Origin: Dichetophora obliterata
Lineage: Eukaryota > Arthropoda > Insecta > Diptera > Sciomyzidae
Assembly: GCA_963920525.1 (NCBI GenBank)
Contig: OY986438.1
Location: forward strand, 124,626,920 to 124,690,919
Direction: 5' to 3'
DNA length: 64,000 nt
Shown: piece by piece, positions 35,109 through 45,954 of the stretch
Layout of the letters: every line of letters begins with the position of its first letter
Position numbering within the stretch: position 1 is the stretch's first letter
The notes under the pieces: model-generated
The model's input: only the letters and a program-made list of their open reading frames with translations
Database searches by the model: none
Told to the model about the DNA's origin: nothing
Made by a program: the position numbers and the translations under genes

Positions 35109-36770
35109 TAATATATATATAAAAATGGATCGTGATTTGTTTGAATGCTTAAAACTTGGAAACGAATGGACCAAATTGGATACTTCCTTCTACGGATTTG
35201 TTTACAATTTCTAAGTGAAGGTTTAGAAAAAAAAATGTTGTCACACCCCTTTAATCCGACAACAAATCAATAAAAATGCTATATTACAGCCGCTTTTGGT
35301 CGTATTAAACTAATATTTGGTATCTATACAAAAAATGAGCGTGATCACACTATAGCTACGCCGACTTTTAAGAACAGATCAAGACTTCGAAACTACTGGT
35401 GCGATTGAGCTCAAATTTTGGCATTGGATTTGTTTCGAGCACGAGATAGTTTCTGAAAAAAATAGGCACTCACCTTGGGTTGCACAGCCTCGGAATTCGG
35501 TATTCGACCTCAATTTACCAGTGCCGTTTTACTGATGACATTTTATAAAAGTTGAACAAGGACGAGTGACACCTCCCATATAACACAAATTTGCGATATT
35601 GAATAGCTTTGGCGTTAGAGGTTGCACAGCGCCAGAATTCAGTATTCGACCTAAATTTACAAATGCAGTTTTATTGATTTCGTTTTATGAGCATTGGACA
35701 AGGGGGCATGGTCCGTCCCATACAACCCAAATTTGCGGTTTCGGAGAGCTTTGGAGTTTTATGTTGCACAGCTTCCAAATTCAGTATTCGACTTAAATTT
35801 ACACATACAGTTTTACTGATTCTATGGCGTTTGTCAAGAGGGCATGGCACCATCTATACATCGCAAATTTTTTGTATCGTATAGTTTTGGTGTTATAGGT
35901 CGGAACTCAGTATTCAAACTCAATTTAAACATGTAGTTTCATTGATTACATTTTATGGACTTTGTGTCGCACAGCTTCCTAATTCAGTATTCGACCTCAA
36001 TTTTCACATGGAGTTTTACTGATAACATTTTGTGGCGTTTATCAAGAGGGCGTGGCATCTCTCATTTAACCCAAATTTGCTATCGAATAGCTTCGAAGTT
36101 ATAGGTTGTACAGCGTCGGAATTCAGCATTCAACCTACATTAACACATTCAGTTTCATTGATAACATTTTATGGGCGTGTGACTAGGGAGAGTGGCACCT
36201 CCCATACAAACCAAATTTATGCTATCGAATTGCTTTTGAGTTATAGGTCGCACAGCGTTGGAATTCATATTCGATATAAATTTACAAATACAGTATTATT
36301 GATGTCTTTTTATGAGAGTTGGAAATGGGGGCTTGGAACTTCCCATACAATTAAATTTGAGATATCGAATAGCTTTGGAGTTTTAGGTCGCACAGCGTCG
36401 GAATTCAGTATTCGACCCCAATTTACCCATGCAATTTTACTCATAACATTTTATGGCTTTTCTTTAGGGGGCGTGGAACCTCCCATACAACCCAAAATTT
36501 GTGCTACTGAATATCTTTGGAGTTATAGGTCGCGTAGTGTTCGACCTAAATTTTGCACATGCAGTTTCATTGAAAACATTTTATGAGCGTTGGAGAAGAG
36601 GGTGTGGTACCTCCTATTGTTCATTCCAAATTTGTGATATCGAATAGCTTTGGAGTTATATCTCGCACAGCTTCCGAATTCAGCATTCGATCTCAATTTA
36701 CACATGCAGTTTCACTAATAGCATTACATGGCTTTTGTTAAGGGGCGTTGCACCTTCCATATAAAAAAAT
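35109..36770 (+). mobile_element. non-autonomous Helitron with minisatellite, copy C
   Basis: The head reads ATATATATATAAAAATGGAT, then CGTGATTTGTTTGAATGC and CGAATGGACCAAATT, as in copy B. About nine diverged ~142-bp units follow from 35,480. The 3' Helitron tail is missing; the element breaks near 36,770, just before dispersed repeat R. Confidence 0.65.
35480..36760 (+). repeat. ~142-bp tandem repeat array C
   Basis: About nine units (phase marks near 35,600, 35,740, 35,878, 36,079, 36,224, 36,363, 36,506 and 36,638, one unit shortened near 35,950). Open frames through it, such as 36,032-36,586, exist because the unit is nearly a multiple of three with few stops; they are not genes. Confidence 0.8.
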
Positions 36771-36784
36771 TTGTGTGTGGGTGG

Positions 36785-36870
36785 AGAGTGTAAAAATTTG
36801 CAGGAACATGTACTTTGATACGGTGCATCATAATCAATCAAAAAGTCGATTTTAAGTTTTTTGTTGATAC
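36785..36870 (+). repeat. dispersed repeat R, copy 3
   Basis: AGAGTGTAAAAATTTGCAGG, TTTGATACGGTGCATCATAA and TCAATCAAAAAGTCGATTTT match copies 1 and 2. It abuts the broken end of Helitron copy C. Confidence 0.6.
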
Positions 36871-39800
36871 ATCTTTTTGCATTTTAGGTGACGTTATATA
36901 CTTCACTTTACCTGCCACGCATCTTTATTTGCGTTAAAAACGGAGTGACGCTTTATTTACTCAGTATGCGTGGGGGTATAAAAATTTGTTCAACTTTAGT
37001 TACGAAGAATTGTTGGCCATGTTAAAAAATAGATTAAAATCAAAACGTTATCTATTAAAATTTCCAATAAATCGATAAACATTAACCTCTGAAAGGCACA
37101 CTAGTGCGAATTCGCACTGCAAACTATTAGCGTATTGTTCCTGTAAACTTTAGAGGTCCAATTTTTGTGTAGGTTGGCAGAGATTAATTTCTGCTTTTTT
37201 CTTCACTTTTTGTGTTTTTTGTTTTTTGTTTTGGGTTTGGGAGACATCCAGAAGAACTGGAGATAGGGGATAGGTGTTTTAAGAAAAAACGATCAATAAC
37301 AACTTATAGGAGCTCTTTTGGTTGAGACTCTTTTGGAGTAATAATCTGTTTTGTTTCCATTGTGTCTCAAATTTGTTCTCACAAACTATCAATGTTTCAA
37401 CCAATCGAGCTCATATTTCTGTCAAATTGTGCTCTGATGTTTAAAAACATTTATAAAGGCCCAAATAAATTTATTTTTTATTTTGATCATTCATGATTGA
37501 TGCATTTATTGTGATTTTTCATTAACCGCTTATTTGAGAACAAAGCAAATAACTAATTTCAATAAATGTTGAAAATCCATGCAATAGTTTAAGAGAAAAT
37601 CAGTGTTTCTGCACTCCTGTAAAATTTTACTTAAACCATGTGTGTGAATGTCAAGTGGCCAATACGCGGCATTGTACGCAAAATGATGAAGTGCTTTCGA
37701 ATCGCTTTTACATTGAGTATCCAACCTGCATTATTTATTAAAATCTTGTTGGTAAAATAGCTATTGCTTGTAATATTCTTTTTAAATTAAAGTTTAAAAC
37801 AATTTATTCTCAGCTTTTTTTATCTGTTTCGAAATAGGTTTTTAAATTATTTTAGTAATTTGTAACAATATTTATATATTTTTTTAAGAAATTTGATAAA
37901 TTTTATTTCATGTTGAGTTGACACTTCTAATAAACAAAACATTCAAAAAACTTACAGCAGAAATGTTAAAGATATTTTGGTTTAATAAAATAAAGATTTC
38001 ATTAAGAAACTGCGCAAAACTCTAAAAACTGGGATAAAATACAGAAGACAACTAAAACATATTCTTCACCTTTGTTTTGAGATTGTAATTCAAAGAAAAT
38101 TATTTTTTTAGTAAAAAAACAGAAATGCATAAAGAGCCATTACAACGTTTTACCAAACAATAAATGAGCTTAATCCGTTCTGCTTCCAAATACTCTCAAA
38201 GACCAGCACAGCAGTTTATTTGATCAGTCACTTTTTGCTCAAGTCATAACTGTCGCTCAATAAAGAGCTTAAGAGCCTTTAAAATCGGCTAATTATTGTA
38301 GCAAAAAAAGGTCAATAAAAGTACCAAATTAATTCCATGAACTAAAGTACTCTTTAAGCCTCGAGTTTTTTTTTATTTTTATTATAGTTTTCATTATTAT
38401 ATTCGGCCTAAGAGAATCGGGGTTTGTAAATATATGAAGGATATTAGATTTACTATTTTTTTTTTGTTTGCCTGTTTTTTTCTTGCCGACTGCTAACGCT
38501 GCCATCGCGCACCAAAATAAATCTCAATAATGACAAATAATAACGTTACTCTCAAAAAGCAAAGTTGCTGAAATCCCTTTTCACTTTGACATTAATCCTC
38601 AATAGATGGCCAACGCAGGGGGTGGCGTCTGCACTGCTGCGCTGCAACGTTGGCTGGCATTTGTCGACGTATGTCCTTTAGTTGATTTATTTTTGTTCTC
38701 TTTTTGTAAGTGTTTTTTCTGTGTCGACGTGTGGCTTAACGTCGAGTGTGCGATTTTATTTTGAAGAGCAGAGCATACGCAGGACATATACAGGACGAAA
38801 GTTACAGAAAAAACAAAATTTTGAGACATCTGAAGAGAGCAACAAATCCGTTGAAAGCAGCAGAGGAAAAAACGGATAAGCATTCAGATAGAAATGAAAA
38901 CAAAAACAACACAACAAAAATTTGCACTGGATTTTGAGTTACTTATTAGAGGGAAATAAATAGAGTACCAAGCCAAAAAAGCCGACTTCAAGCAGTTTGT
39001 ACGACTTTGTCCGCAGCCGGATAAACCCGTTGAGCATCACACAGTGGGGCAAAAGCCTCACTGTTCCACACAAACTGATTTTCTGGCCTTGGAATTACAG
39101 GTGACCAAACAATTTTGTTAATTAAAATGTTGGACAATAAAGCGTCTTTCAATATGTCGAGCCGGATTTTCAACTTTAATGTAATCTTTTTAAAATTTTT
39201 ACTGAAATTTTCATTTCTTAATAAAAACTAAAATTTCCACGTGAAAAGTTAACCTGAATGTCGCAAAAACCGAGTTGTTAAAATTTTTTTTATGTATTAA
39301 TTTTTGAACATCTATCAGTTGTTAACCGAATTTTCATTTTGTATGTTTCAAAATTTTGCCAATGTAAAATTATTTTTTTTTTACTATCTTGTTTTCTAAA
39401 AGCTTTAATTTTACAAATTTATAAAACAAAACTGCTTTAACCCAATACAGACGATGATGCCATGTGGCATCACTAATTCGGACGTCGTAAAACTAACGGC
39501 ATTACACAAAAATAAGTCAAAATTAAAAATAAGTCAAAATTAGACCATGTGTGGAAAAATTGTCCTGTCTTTATCAATTCAAAATCCAAAAATTTTATTG
39601 AAGAGCTCTAAAAACAGATATGCATATATTTTGGGTACTTCAAAGCATTTTTTGTAAAGTTTGTTCTTTTCGATTATATTTATTTAAAAACGATCAATGC
39701 ATTGCTTGAATTTCTCCGACTTTCTTATAGTTATGGATAGATGCGTCATAAATCGGTGTTTTAAATAGAATTTATTACTCGCTTCGAATTTTATTAAGTT

Positions 39801-39970
39801 TTTTATAACTATATTTAATAATTTTTCTAAAAATGTGAACCATTCGAATTTCGGATGTCTTTATGTTTTGTTTCTAAAGCATCTTAAGAAAAAGAGTGGA
39901 AAAATCTTAATTTAGGCATCTAAAGAAATATGAAAACTCAATCAGTTACCAATTGGATAATCAAAAAATT
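36871..39970. other. unassigned DNA with two TTAACC-palindrome ends
   Basis: No gene is supported. TTAACCTCTGAAAGGCAC at about 37,084 is followed by the perfect palindrome GTGCGAATTCGCAC (37,107-37,120). TTTAACCCAATACAGACG at about 39,437 is followed by the inverted repeat TGATGCCA-TG-TGGCATCA. Both look like one end of piggyBac-type MITEs; no partner ends were located. The 38,590-38,940 stretch is less AT-rich and could include host regulatory or 5'-UTR sequence, but nothing decisive is visible. Confidence 0.4.
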
Positions 39971-39973
39971 GTA

Positions 39974-41175
39974 CATCGGGTGTTTTTTATAGAGTGATAC
40001 AAGTTTAAATCATAATAAAAAATAGTAATATATTTTAAATATCAATGAAACTTACTTATTTGGATAGAACAATGACATTAATGTTTAAATATGATTTCGG
40101 CCATGTAGCCGCAACGGCTGGCGCGTACAATGCGCAATCTGCCGATAACTCTTTGAATGTTGATTTCCAGGTGTTTAATTGTTTGTGGCTTATCAACGTA
40201 GACAAGTGACTTTACATAACCCTAAAGAAAATAATCCAATGGGGTTAAGTCACACGATCTTGGGGGCCAATTAATTGGGCCGTTTCGTGAAATTATTTTT
40301 TCGTCAAAAGTTTCCTTGAGTAAATCAATTGTAGCGCCCGCTGTGTGGCATGTGGCTCCGGCCTATTGGAACCACATATCAGCAAGATTAATGCCAGCTA
40401 ATTGAGGTTCGAAAAAACTTTGAATCATGTTCCTATACCGTTCACCATTGACAGTAACATTCTGACCATCATCGTTTTTGAAGACATATGGGCCAATGAC
40501 TCCGCCAGCCCATAAAGCGCACCAAACAGTAATTTTCTGAGGATGTAATGGTGTTTCGACAAAAGCTTGTGGATTCTCCTCACTCCAAATACGACAATTC
40601 TGATTATTTACGTACCCATTCAACCAAAAATGAGCTTCATCGGAAAATAAAATTTTCCATGGAAATTCAAAATCGTTTGGCTTTAATTCCTGCACAAGTT
40701 GAATGTTGAAAGGTTTTAAGCTAGGATCTTTTCGTAAAATCTTCCATAAGTGGAAGGACACAACCCCAGTTGCTGAGAACGGCAACGAATTAATTGATTA
40801 GGATCATTTTCAATGCTTTCCTGTACAGTGGCTACAGATTCTTCAGTGCGCACTGTTCCGCGTCTAACGGGATGCACATTATCAGTAACAGAAAATGTGG
40901 TCCGAAAACGATCTATTGTTTTTCGAATAAGCAGCTCTGAAGGGCGATTATGTACGCCATAATATGGACGAAGTGCACGATAAGTTTGACGAACAGAACC
41001 ATTATTTTGATTAAAAATTTTAACAATTTGCACGCGTTGCTCTGGTGTAAGTCGATCCATAATAAAATGTCAAGGTAAACTAAATAAAAAGCAACTATCA
41101 GCTGTTAAATGGGTGGTCAAATAAAGCAATGATGCTATTTCAAAGTTATATCACTCCATAAAAAAACACTCTTTA
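39974..41175 (-). mobile_element. mariner-superfamily element, complete ends, inactive
   Basis: TIRs of about 30 bp: the left reads GGGTGTTTTTTATAGAGTGA and the right (reverse complement) GAGTGTTTTTTTATGGAGTG. TA is found outside each end (39,972-39,973 and 41,176-41,177) at equivalent spacing. The 1,202-bp length and the transposase on the minus strand fit a widespread insect family of Tc1/mariner-superfamily (DDE_3-type) elements. Confidence 0.85.
40078..41060 (-). pseudogene. Tc1/mariner-superfamily transposase pseudogene
   Basis: It starts MDRLTPEQRVQIVKIF, with a helix-turn-helix region containing RRSQQLGL-like residues. Then come LKPFNIQLVQELKPNDF, the first catalytic block ILFSDEAHFWLNGYVNNQNC, IWSEENPQAFVETPLHPQK, TVWCALWAGGVIGPYVF, VNGERYRNMI, MWFQ-stop-AGATCHTA, and the third block PPRSCDLTPLDYFLWGYVK. 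It ends MAEIIFKH. There is one frameshift near 40,750-40,780, an internal deletion of about 25 codons after KPNDF, a stop where the second catalytic aspartate should be (QDGATCH is the usual form), and a shortened C-terminus. The protein cannot be active. Confidence 0.9.
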
Positions 41176-41606
41176 TATTCACACATGTTACATAAAAAAA
41201 ATGCTTATTGAAGGGTATTCCGAACAGATATCGAAAAATGTTTAAATGATTTTTTGTACATCTTAGCAATGTCTAAAATTCCTTCTTACAACATGTTCTT
41301 TCATCTCTTATAGTTCAGTTTTTATTTAAGAAATGCTCTTTTTACGCTCATATTTTAGATCGAAGGTCACCAAACTAAAATGCAATTATACTGTCCAAGT
41401 CTCTTCACCCACACCATTCATCCAATACCTCATTCACTATTCTACTTCTTCCTAGCCCTGAGATTCCTAACTAAAATTAATATAAAATTTCAACGGTAAT
41501 ATTTCGAGTCAGAGGTTATAAATTTAAAATCAAACATAATACCGCACACCTATTGTGAAGAAGCTTTAAAATAATACACGTTTCATTGCCCTTATTTTAA
41601 AAAAAA
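41176..41606. other. unassigned AT-rich DNA
   Basis: No gene or element was recognised between the mariner element and the foldback MITE. Confidence 0.4.
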
Positions 41607-41999
41607 ATATCAAAAATAATTATTTTAGCAAAAACATTTTTTTAATATAACACGTTCTTAAAACGAACTAAAAAGTTTTAAATAATATCTCCTAAAAACG
41701 TTGAGCGCATGCTATAGAGAATAGTAAGAAGTATTATTAACAGTTGTAGTATTATTAACAAATGATTTCTTAACCCAGGTCCCTTGACTGTCATGATATA
41801 AGTCCTTGCCTGGATGGTAGATTCTAGTTTTCTAAGGTTAGTGATGCAGGGTTTTTATTCTCTATAGCATGCGCCCCCCGTTTTTAGGAGAACTAAAAGC
41901 CGCGCTCTAGTAGAAATTATTTTATAATTTTTAGTTCATTTTGAAAACGTGTTAAATTAAAAATTTTGTTTTTTACTTGAATAATTATTTTTTGATATT
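41607..41999. repeat. foldback MITE
   Basis: Left and right arms of about 115-135 bp pair through ATATCAAAAATAATTATT, TAACACGTT..AAAA.GAACTAAAAA, CTCCTAAAAACG and GCGCATGCTATAGAGAATA. The central loop of about 130 bp (41,730-41,860) has no gene. Outer limits are approximate. Confidence 0.7.
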
Positions 42000-42104
42000 T
42001 AGTCTGTGTCAAAAACTTCGAATTTTAAAAAACTCACTACTGAAGTTTACAAAAGGATTTATTTAACAAACCGAAATAGTTCTATAAATATTAAAAATGC
42101 AAAA

Positions 42105-42400
42105 AAAAAACCGAAAGAAATCCATTGATATTGCTGAGGCTCGAACTCACAACATCATGATTATGAAGCAAGCGTCCTGTGCTCTGAGCTACAGCACTAA
42201 CAAAGATATATATTCTCAATAGCAATAAATCATAATAATTTCCTTTAAAAAAAAAAATGAATGAATTTTTCAAAGTTTGAATTTGTTGAAAAAAAAAAAC
42301 ATAAAATCCGTCCACATTGTCGAGGCTCGAGCTCACTACCTTGTGGTTATAAATTAATCGCCTTACGCTATTAGCTACAGAACTCACACCAAAACTTTTT
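42105..42400 (-). repeat. dimeric tRNA-Met-like SINE
   Basis: There are two tRNA-like modules on the minus strand about 185 bp apart. The downstream module (about 42,127-42,205) reads GTGCTGTAGCTCAGAGCAC, then TTCATAATC (CAT at the anticodon position), then GTGAGTTCGAGCCTCAGC with a consensus B box. The upstream module (about 42,312-42,392) reads TCTGTAGCTAATAGCG and GTGAGCTCGAGCCTCGAC. A T-run that could stop Pol III follows each. The D-loop of the first is shortened and the stems are imperfect, so functional tRNAs are unlikely. Confidence 0.6.
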
Positions 42401-42604
42401 CTAAATGAGGTAAAAAATACAGTTCAGTTGTGAATTTTTGAAATTTAAAAATGTCAATGAGCTTTTCAGTATTTTTGTTTGATTTATAATGTGTATGTAT
42501 GTATCAAATAATTTCTCATTTAAGCCAAACAAATAAACATACAGACCAGTGTTGTCATCCTGCTCTGAGCTACATTTTAAGTTTCAAGCATGATTCAATT
42601 ACTA

Positions 42605-43289
42605 TAGGTTGTCCATTCATTTGACGTTTACTCACAAGAATGAAGATATACACCCATAAAATTGAAGAGGAGAGCAAAAGAGTAATTTTGTAATGCCATC
42701 AAAGTAATCAGTTGCAAAAATATCATACTATTTCGCAGTACTAAATACCCAAGGATACAGTTCACTGCTGCTTTTTCAACTACTTTCTGTACTGCATGTT
42801 TGTTTTGATAGAAAATTTAAGTGAGTTTTTAAAAAACTAATTTCAATATTTTGTTGTGAAAATGTTTTCCCACCGCTGACGGCTTATTGGATCCACTGGC
42901 ACATTATATTTTCGAATTTCATCAGCAAAATGAAATGTTTTGCCAAAACCGCACGTTGAAGGCATTATTATTTTAATAATTACAACTTAATAGTCGCGAT
43001 TTATATTTTAATTGAAAAAAACCGCCTCGCAACAAAATTTGAAAACAATTTTTAATAATAATTATCAAAGCAATAATTAGTATAAACGCAATGCACACTA
43101 TTTCTTTTTTTTTCCCTGCTTACAGCAAAATATAGAATAACTACTTTAAAAAAAAAATACGCAACAAAACACTGAAACATAACTTTTTTTTTATAGAAGA
43201 CCACAAAGCCCTGTTTGTCAGTTATATTTGAGAGAGAATATAATTTTATTTTCATATTTACGGGTGTTGTCAAACGAATGGACAACCTG
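42605..43289. mobile_element. TA-flanked TIR element (685 bp)
   Basis: The left end TAGGTTGTCCATTCATTTGA and the right end (reverse complement CAGGTTGTCCATTCGTTTGA) are TIRs, with TA outside each. A minus-strand 40-codon frame from 42,965 (MPSTCGFGKTFHFADEIRKY) is the only possible coding trace and resembles no family I can name with confidence. The flanks are themselves inverted (CATGATTCAATTAC and ATAATTGAATCATG), so the empty site would be a palindrome centred on the TA. Confidence 0.7.
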
Positions 43290-43305
43290 TAATAATTGAA
43301 TCATG

Positions 43306-45950
43306 ATTTCAAGACTCTAGCTCATCGGGAAGTTGGTAAAAATGGATTCCAAGATTTGTACGGAACAGACATGAAGTGAAGCTAATAAAAACGTGTTAAT
43401 AAAAAGTGTTCGACAACATTTGATGTTTGCGTATTAATATATATAAGATGTACTCGAGTCAAAAGTCTGAGAAGTGTTCAGATTCGCTTTCATTTCCATT
43501 CTCTGCTTTTTAGATAATTTTTTTTCCTTCAGGGATTGAAAAAGTCTGATATTTTTTGTTGTAGTGTTTGGTTTTTTAGTAAGAAAAGTAATTTTTTAGT
43601 TGAAATATTTTTTATGTATTGTTTTGTCAACTTAATGGTTGAAGATTTCCACATTTATTGTTTACAAATTTCAACATTTTGAATTTGTAGATTTTTAATG
43701 TAAAGTTCAGAGCTTAATAAATAACTGACAGTGAATGACAGAATGGCTATACTATTACAAAATTGACGGTGTTTCACCAAAAATTTCATTTTTGCTAATT
43801 ATTAAACAAAAAAATAAATTAAAAATTCATTCAAAAGTTTGCTACTATATATCATTGAAGTTTCTAAAAAATTAAGCAAAGATTGAAAGTTTTTACCACT
43901 TAAAAAATCTTTTACTTCTGACTCGATGTGCGTCTTTCAGACTAAATGTTGTTTTTTTAGTTTTACTTTAAATTGGACTTATACCTATAAAATTAAAAGT
44001 GTTTTCTACCACGTCTAAATTACGCCACAAGCAGTTACCAGAAGTGCTTGGATTGAAGGAAAAATTTAGTCAATTTACAATTTACAATTAACAAATATAA
44101 AATTTGTAAAATTTCGAAGCACAAAGTTTTATATTTTAGTCCACTGGAGTGTTCGCTGTGTACCTAATCGATCAAATTATATGACAAGAAAATCAATTCG
44201 GAGGGAACAGTAACATTTTGTCCTACTGTGTGTCACAGAGAAGGGGGTTGTACATTTTCAGCCAAGGGCAGCTCGCAATTTTACAAAACCTCTTTCAGCT
44301 AATTTACTTCCTGTCAAAAGAAGAATGACAACAATAACAAGCACAAAAAACAGGACCTATAGAATCCTATGGACTATGATGATGCTGTTGTCAGCGTGTT
44401 CTAAAAATCAAACTTTTCCGTTTTCATTTTAATTTTAAAACTTTTTTAAACTATTAATTATTTTAATGTGGCCAATAATTTTTCCGTTATCGTTACCGTG
44501 TGGTAAAAATTTTCAAAAAAATTGTAAAATTGTAAAATTTGTGTTAGTCATTATTTTATTCAAGCTTTAGAGGCAGATAAACCGGATATGCTAATACTAT
44601 CAAGAGTAGACGTCATGTGAGTGTGTTTTCGAGAAAAAAAAATACCCTCAAAAGTACACAACCAGCTCCTGGCTTCAATATCATTTACATCATTCTCTTC
44701 ATTATCAGTGACATCATTATTATTTTGAGCAAACATCATTAGCTTAACTTCCTGCAGTCCATATAATTAAGTAGAACTAGTGCTGGATCAAGAAAAAAAT
44801 CTAAACATACAACAACAACAATAAAAGTAAGGCTCTTTGCTTATTTCATACGGAAACGGATGTTGATATGTTACGATGCTGCGTTGTCATTCGAACTGGC
44901 TGGCGTTGGAGTTGGAGTTTTTTGTTTGGTTCCATTTTATTTATCCTCTGACTTGTGTTCAATGCCGGAGCGTGTGTGTGTGTGTTGTGTGTGTTTATAT
45001 GTGTGTAGTTTGTTCGTTTGTTGATGACATTTGCCAGCAAGGCGCCATGCGTTGGCATTTTTATTTGCCGGCTTTTACCAAATGATATGCTAAGCAATAG
45101 CAATAACAACGACAACAAAAGCTACAGCAACAAAAGCAACAACAACAACTTCTAAATAACAGTAAGGACAAGTTGCTCAAAGTAACAAAGTTACGCCCAG
45201 GCTTTTCTGTTTTCTTTTTATATAGTATGTTGATATGTTGCTTATTTTTTTCCGTTTTTTACTTTTTGGTTTTATTGACAATTTAGCCTATGACACCCAC
45301 CGCTTTTCTTGCAATTTTTCTGCTTTTGACATTAATTATCACACACTATCTTGAGTCCAATTAACATTGTGTGGAATACATTTATTATTCTTTTCCTTAA
45401 GTTTTACAGCTTATCTGCGATAATTTATTTAAATGCTTTATTAAAGCTTCACTAATATACTTTTGATGAAAGAATTTATCTATAAAAGCTTTTAATCACT
45501 AGTTTTTGACTCATTTTCTAATACAATATTTCCCTTATATATTAATTTAAAAATATTTTATTCGCTTTCTCGAGATTTAAAAAAATATAATTTTAAAAAT
45601 CAAAACAAAAAAATTTAGACTGCTTCAAACTCCGGCTTCTTTTTACTTTGATCACCCGCGTTGCACCTGTTCAGCTAAGTATCACTTTATTGCCAGTAAA
45701 ATTTTTCCCCAAGCTACTCAATTTGTCTCGTCTTTCTAGAATTTATTTTCTGTGTATTTATGGTCAAGATGATGTTGGTAAGCTCGTCAGCACCAAAAAA
45801 CGGAAGGTTATTGACGTTTGCTAGATGATGTTTACCTTAGATATTGCAACGCTAAAATAAATGTTTTATTGTTAGATAATGAATATAACATTACATTCTG
45901 AAAAAATATTTGTTTCCAAAAATCAAACAGCTTAAGTTTAATATTTAAAT
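43306..45950. other. unassigned DNA, low repeat content
   Basis: No gene is supported. Simple tracts: GT-rich at about 44,966-45,006 and CAA-rich at about 45,096-45,152. The rest is AT-rich with no recognisable frame. Confidence 0.45.
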
Positions 45951-45954
45951 CATA

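Noticed and set aside
36032..36586. 184-codon open frame in array C
   Set aside because: It runs straight through several ~142-bp minisatellite units, and its translation repeats the unit (SNSFGVLGRTASEFSIRPQF-like). Similar frames occur in arrays A and B. It is a by-product of the repeat.
42127..42205. Functional tRNA-Met(CAT) gene
   Set aside because: The D-loop is shortened, the T-stem has a mismatch, and the same module is repeated with flanking sequence, as in a SINE.
42091..42387. 98-codon minus-strand open frame
   Set aside because: It overlaps both tRNA-like modules and its two repeated peptide blocks are just the translated tRNA-like B-box regions.
44846..45118. 90-codon minus-strand and overlapping plus-strand open frames
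   Set aside because: They are formed by GT- and CAA-rich simple sequence; composition bias explains the lack of stops.
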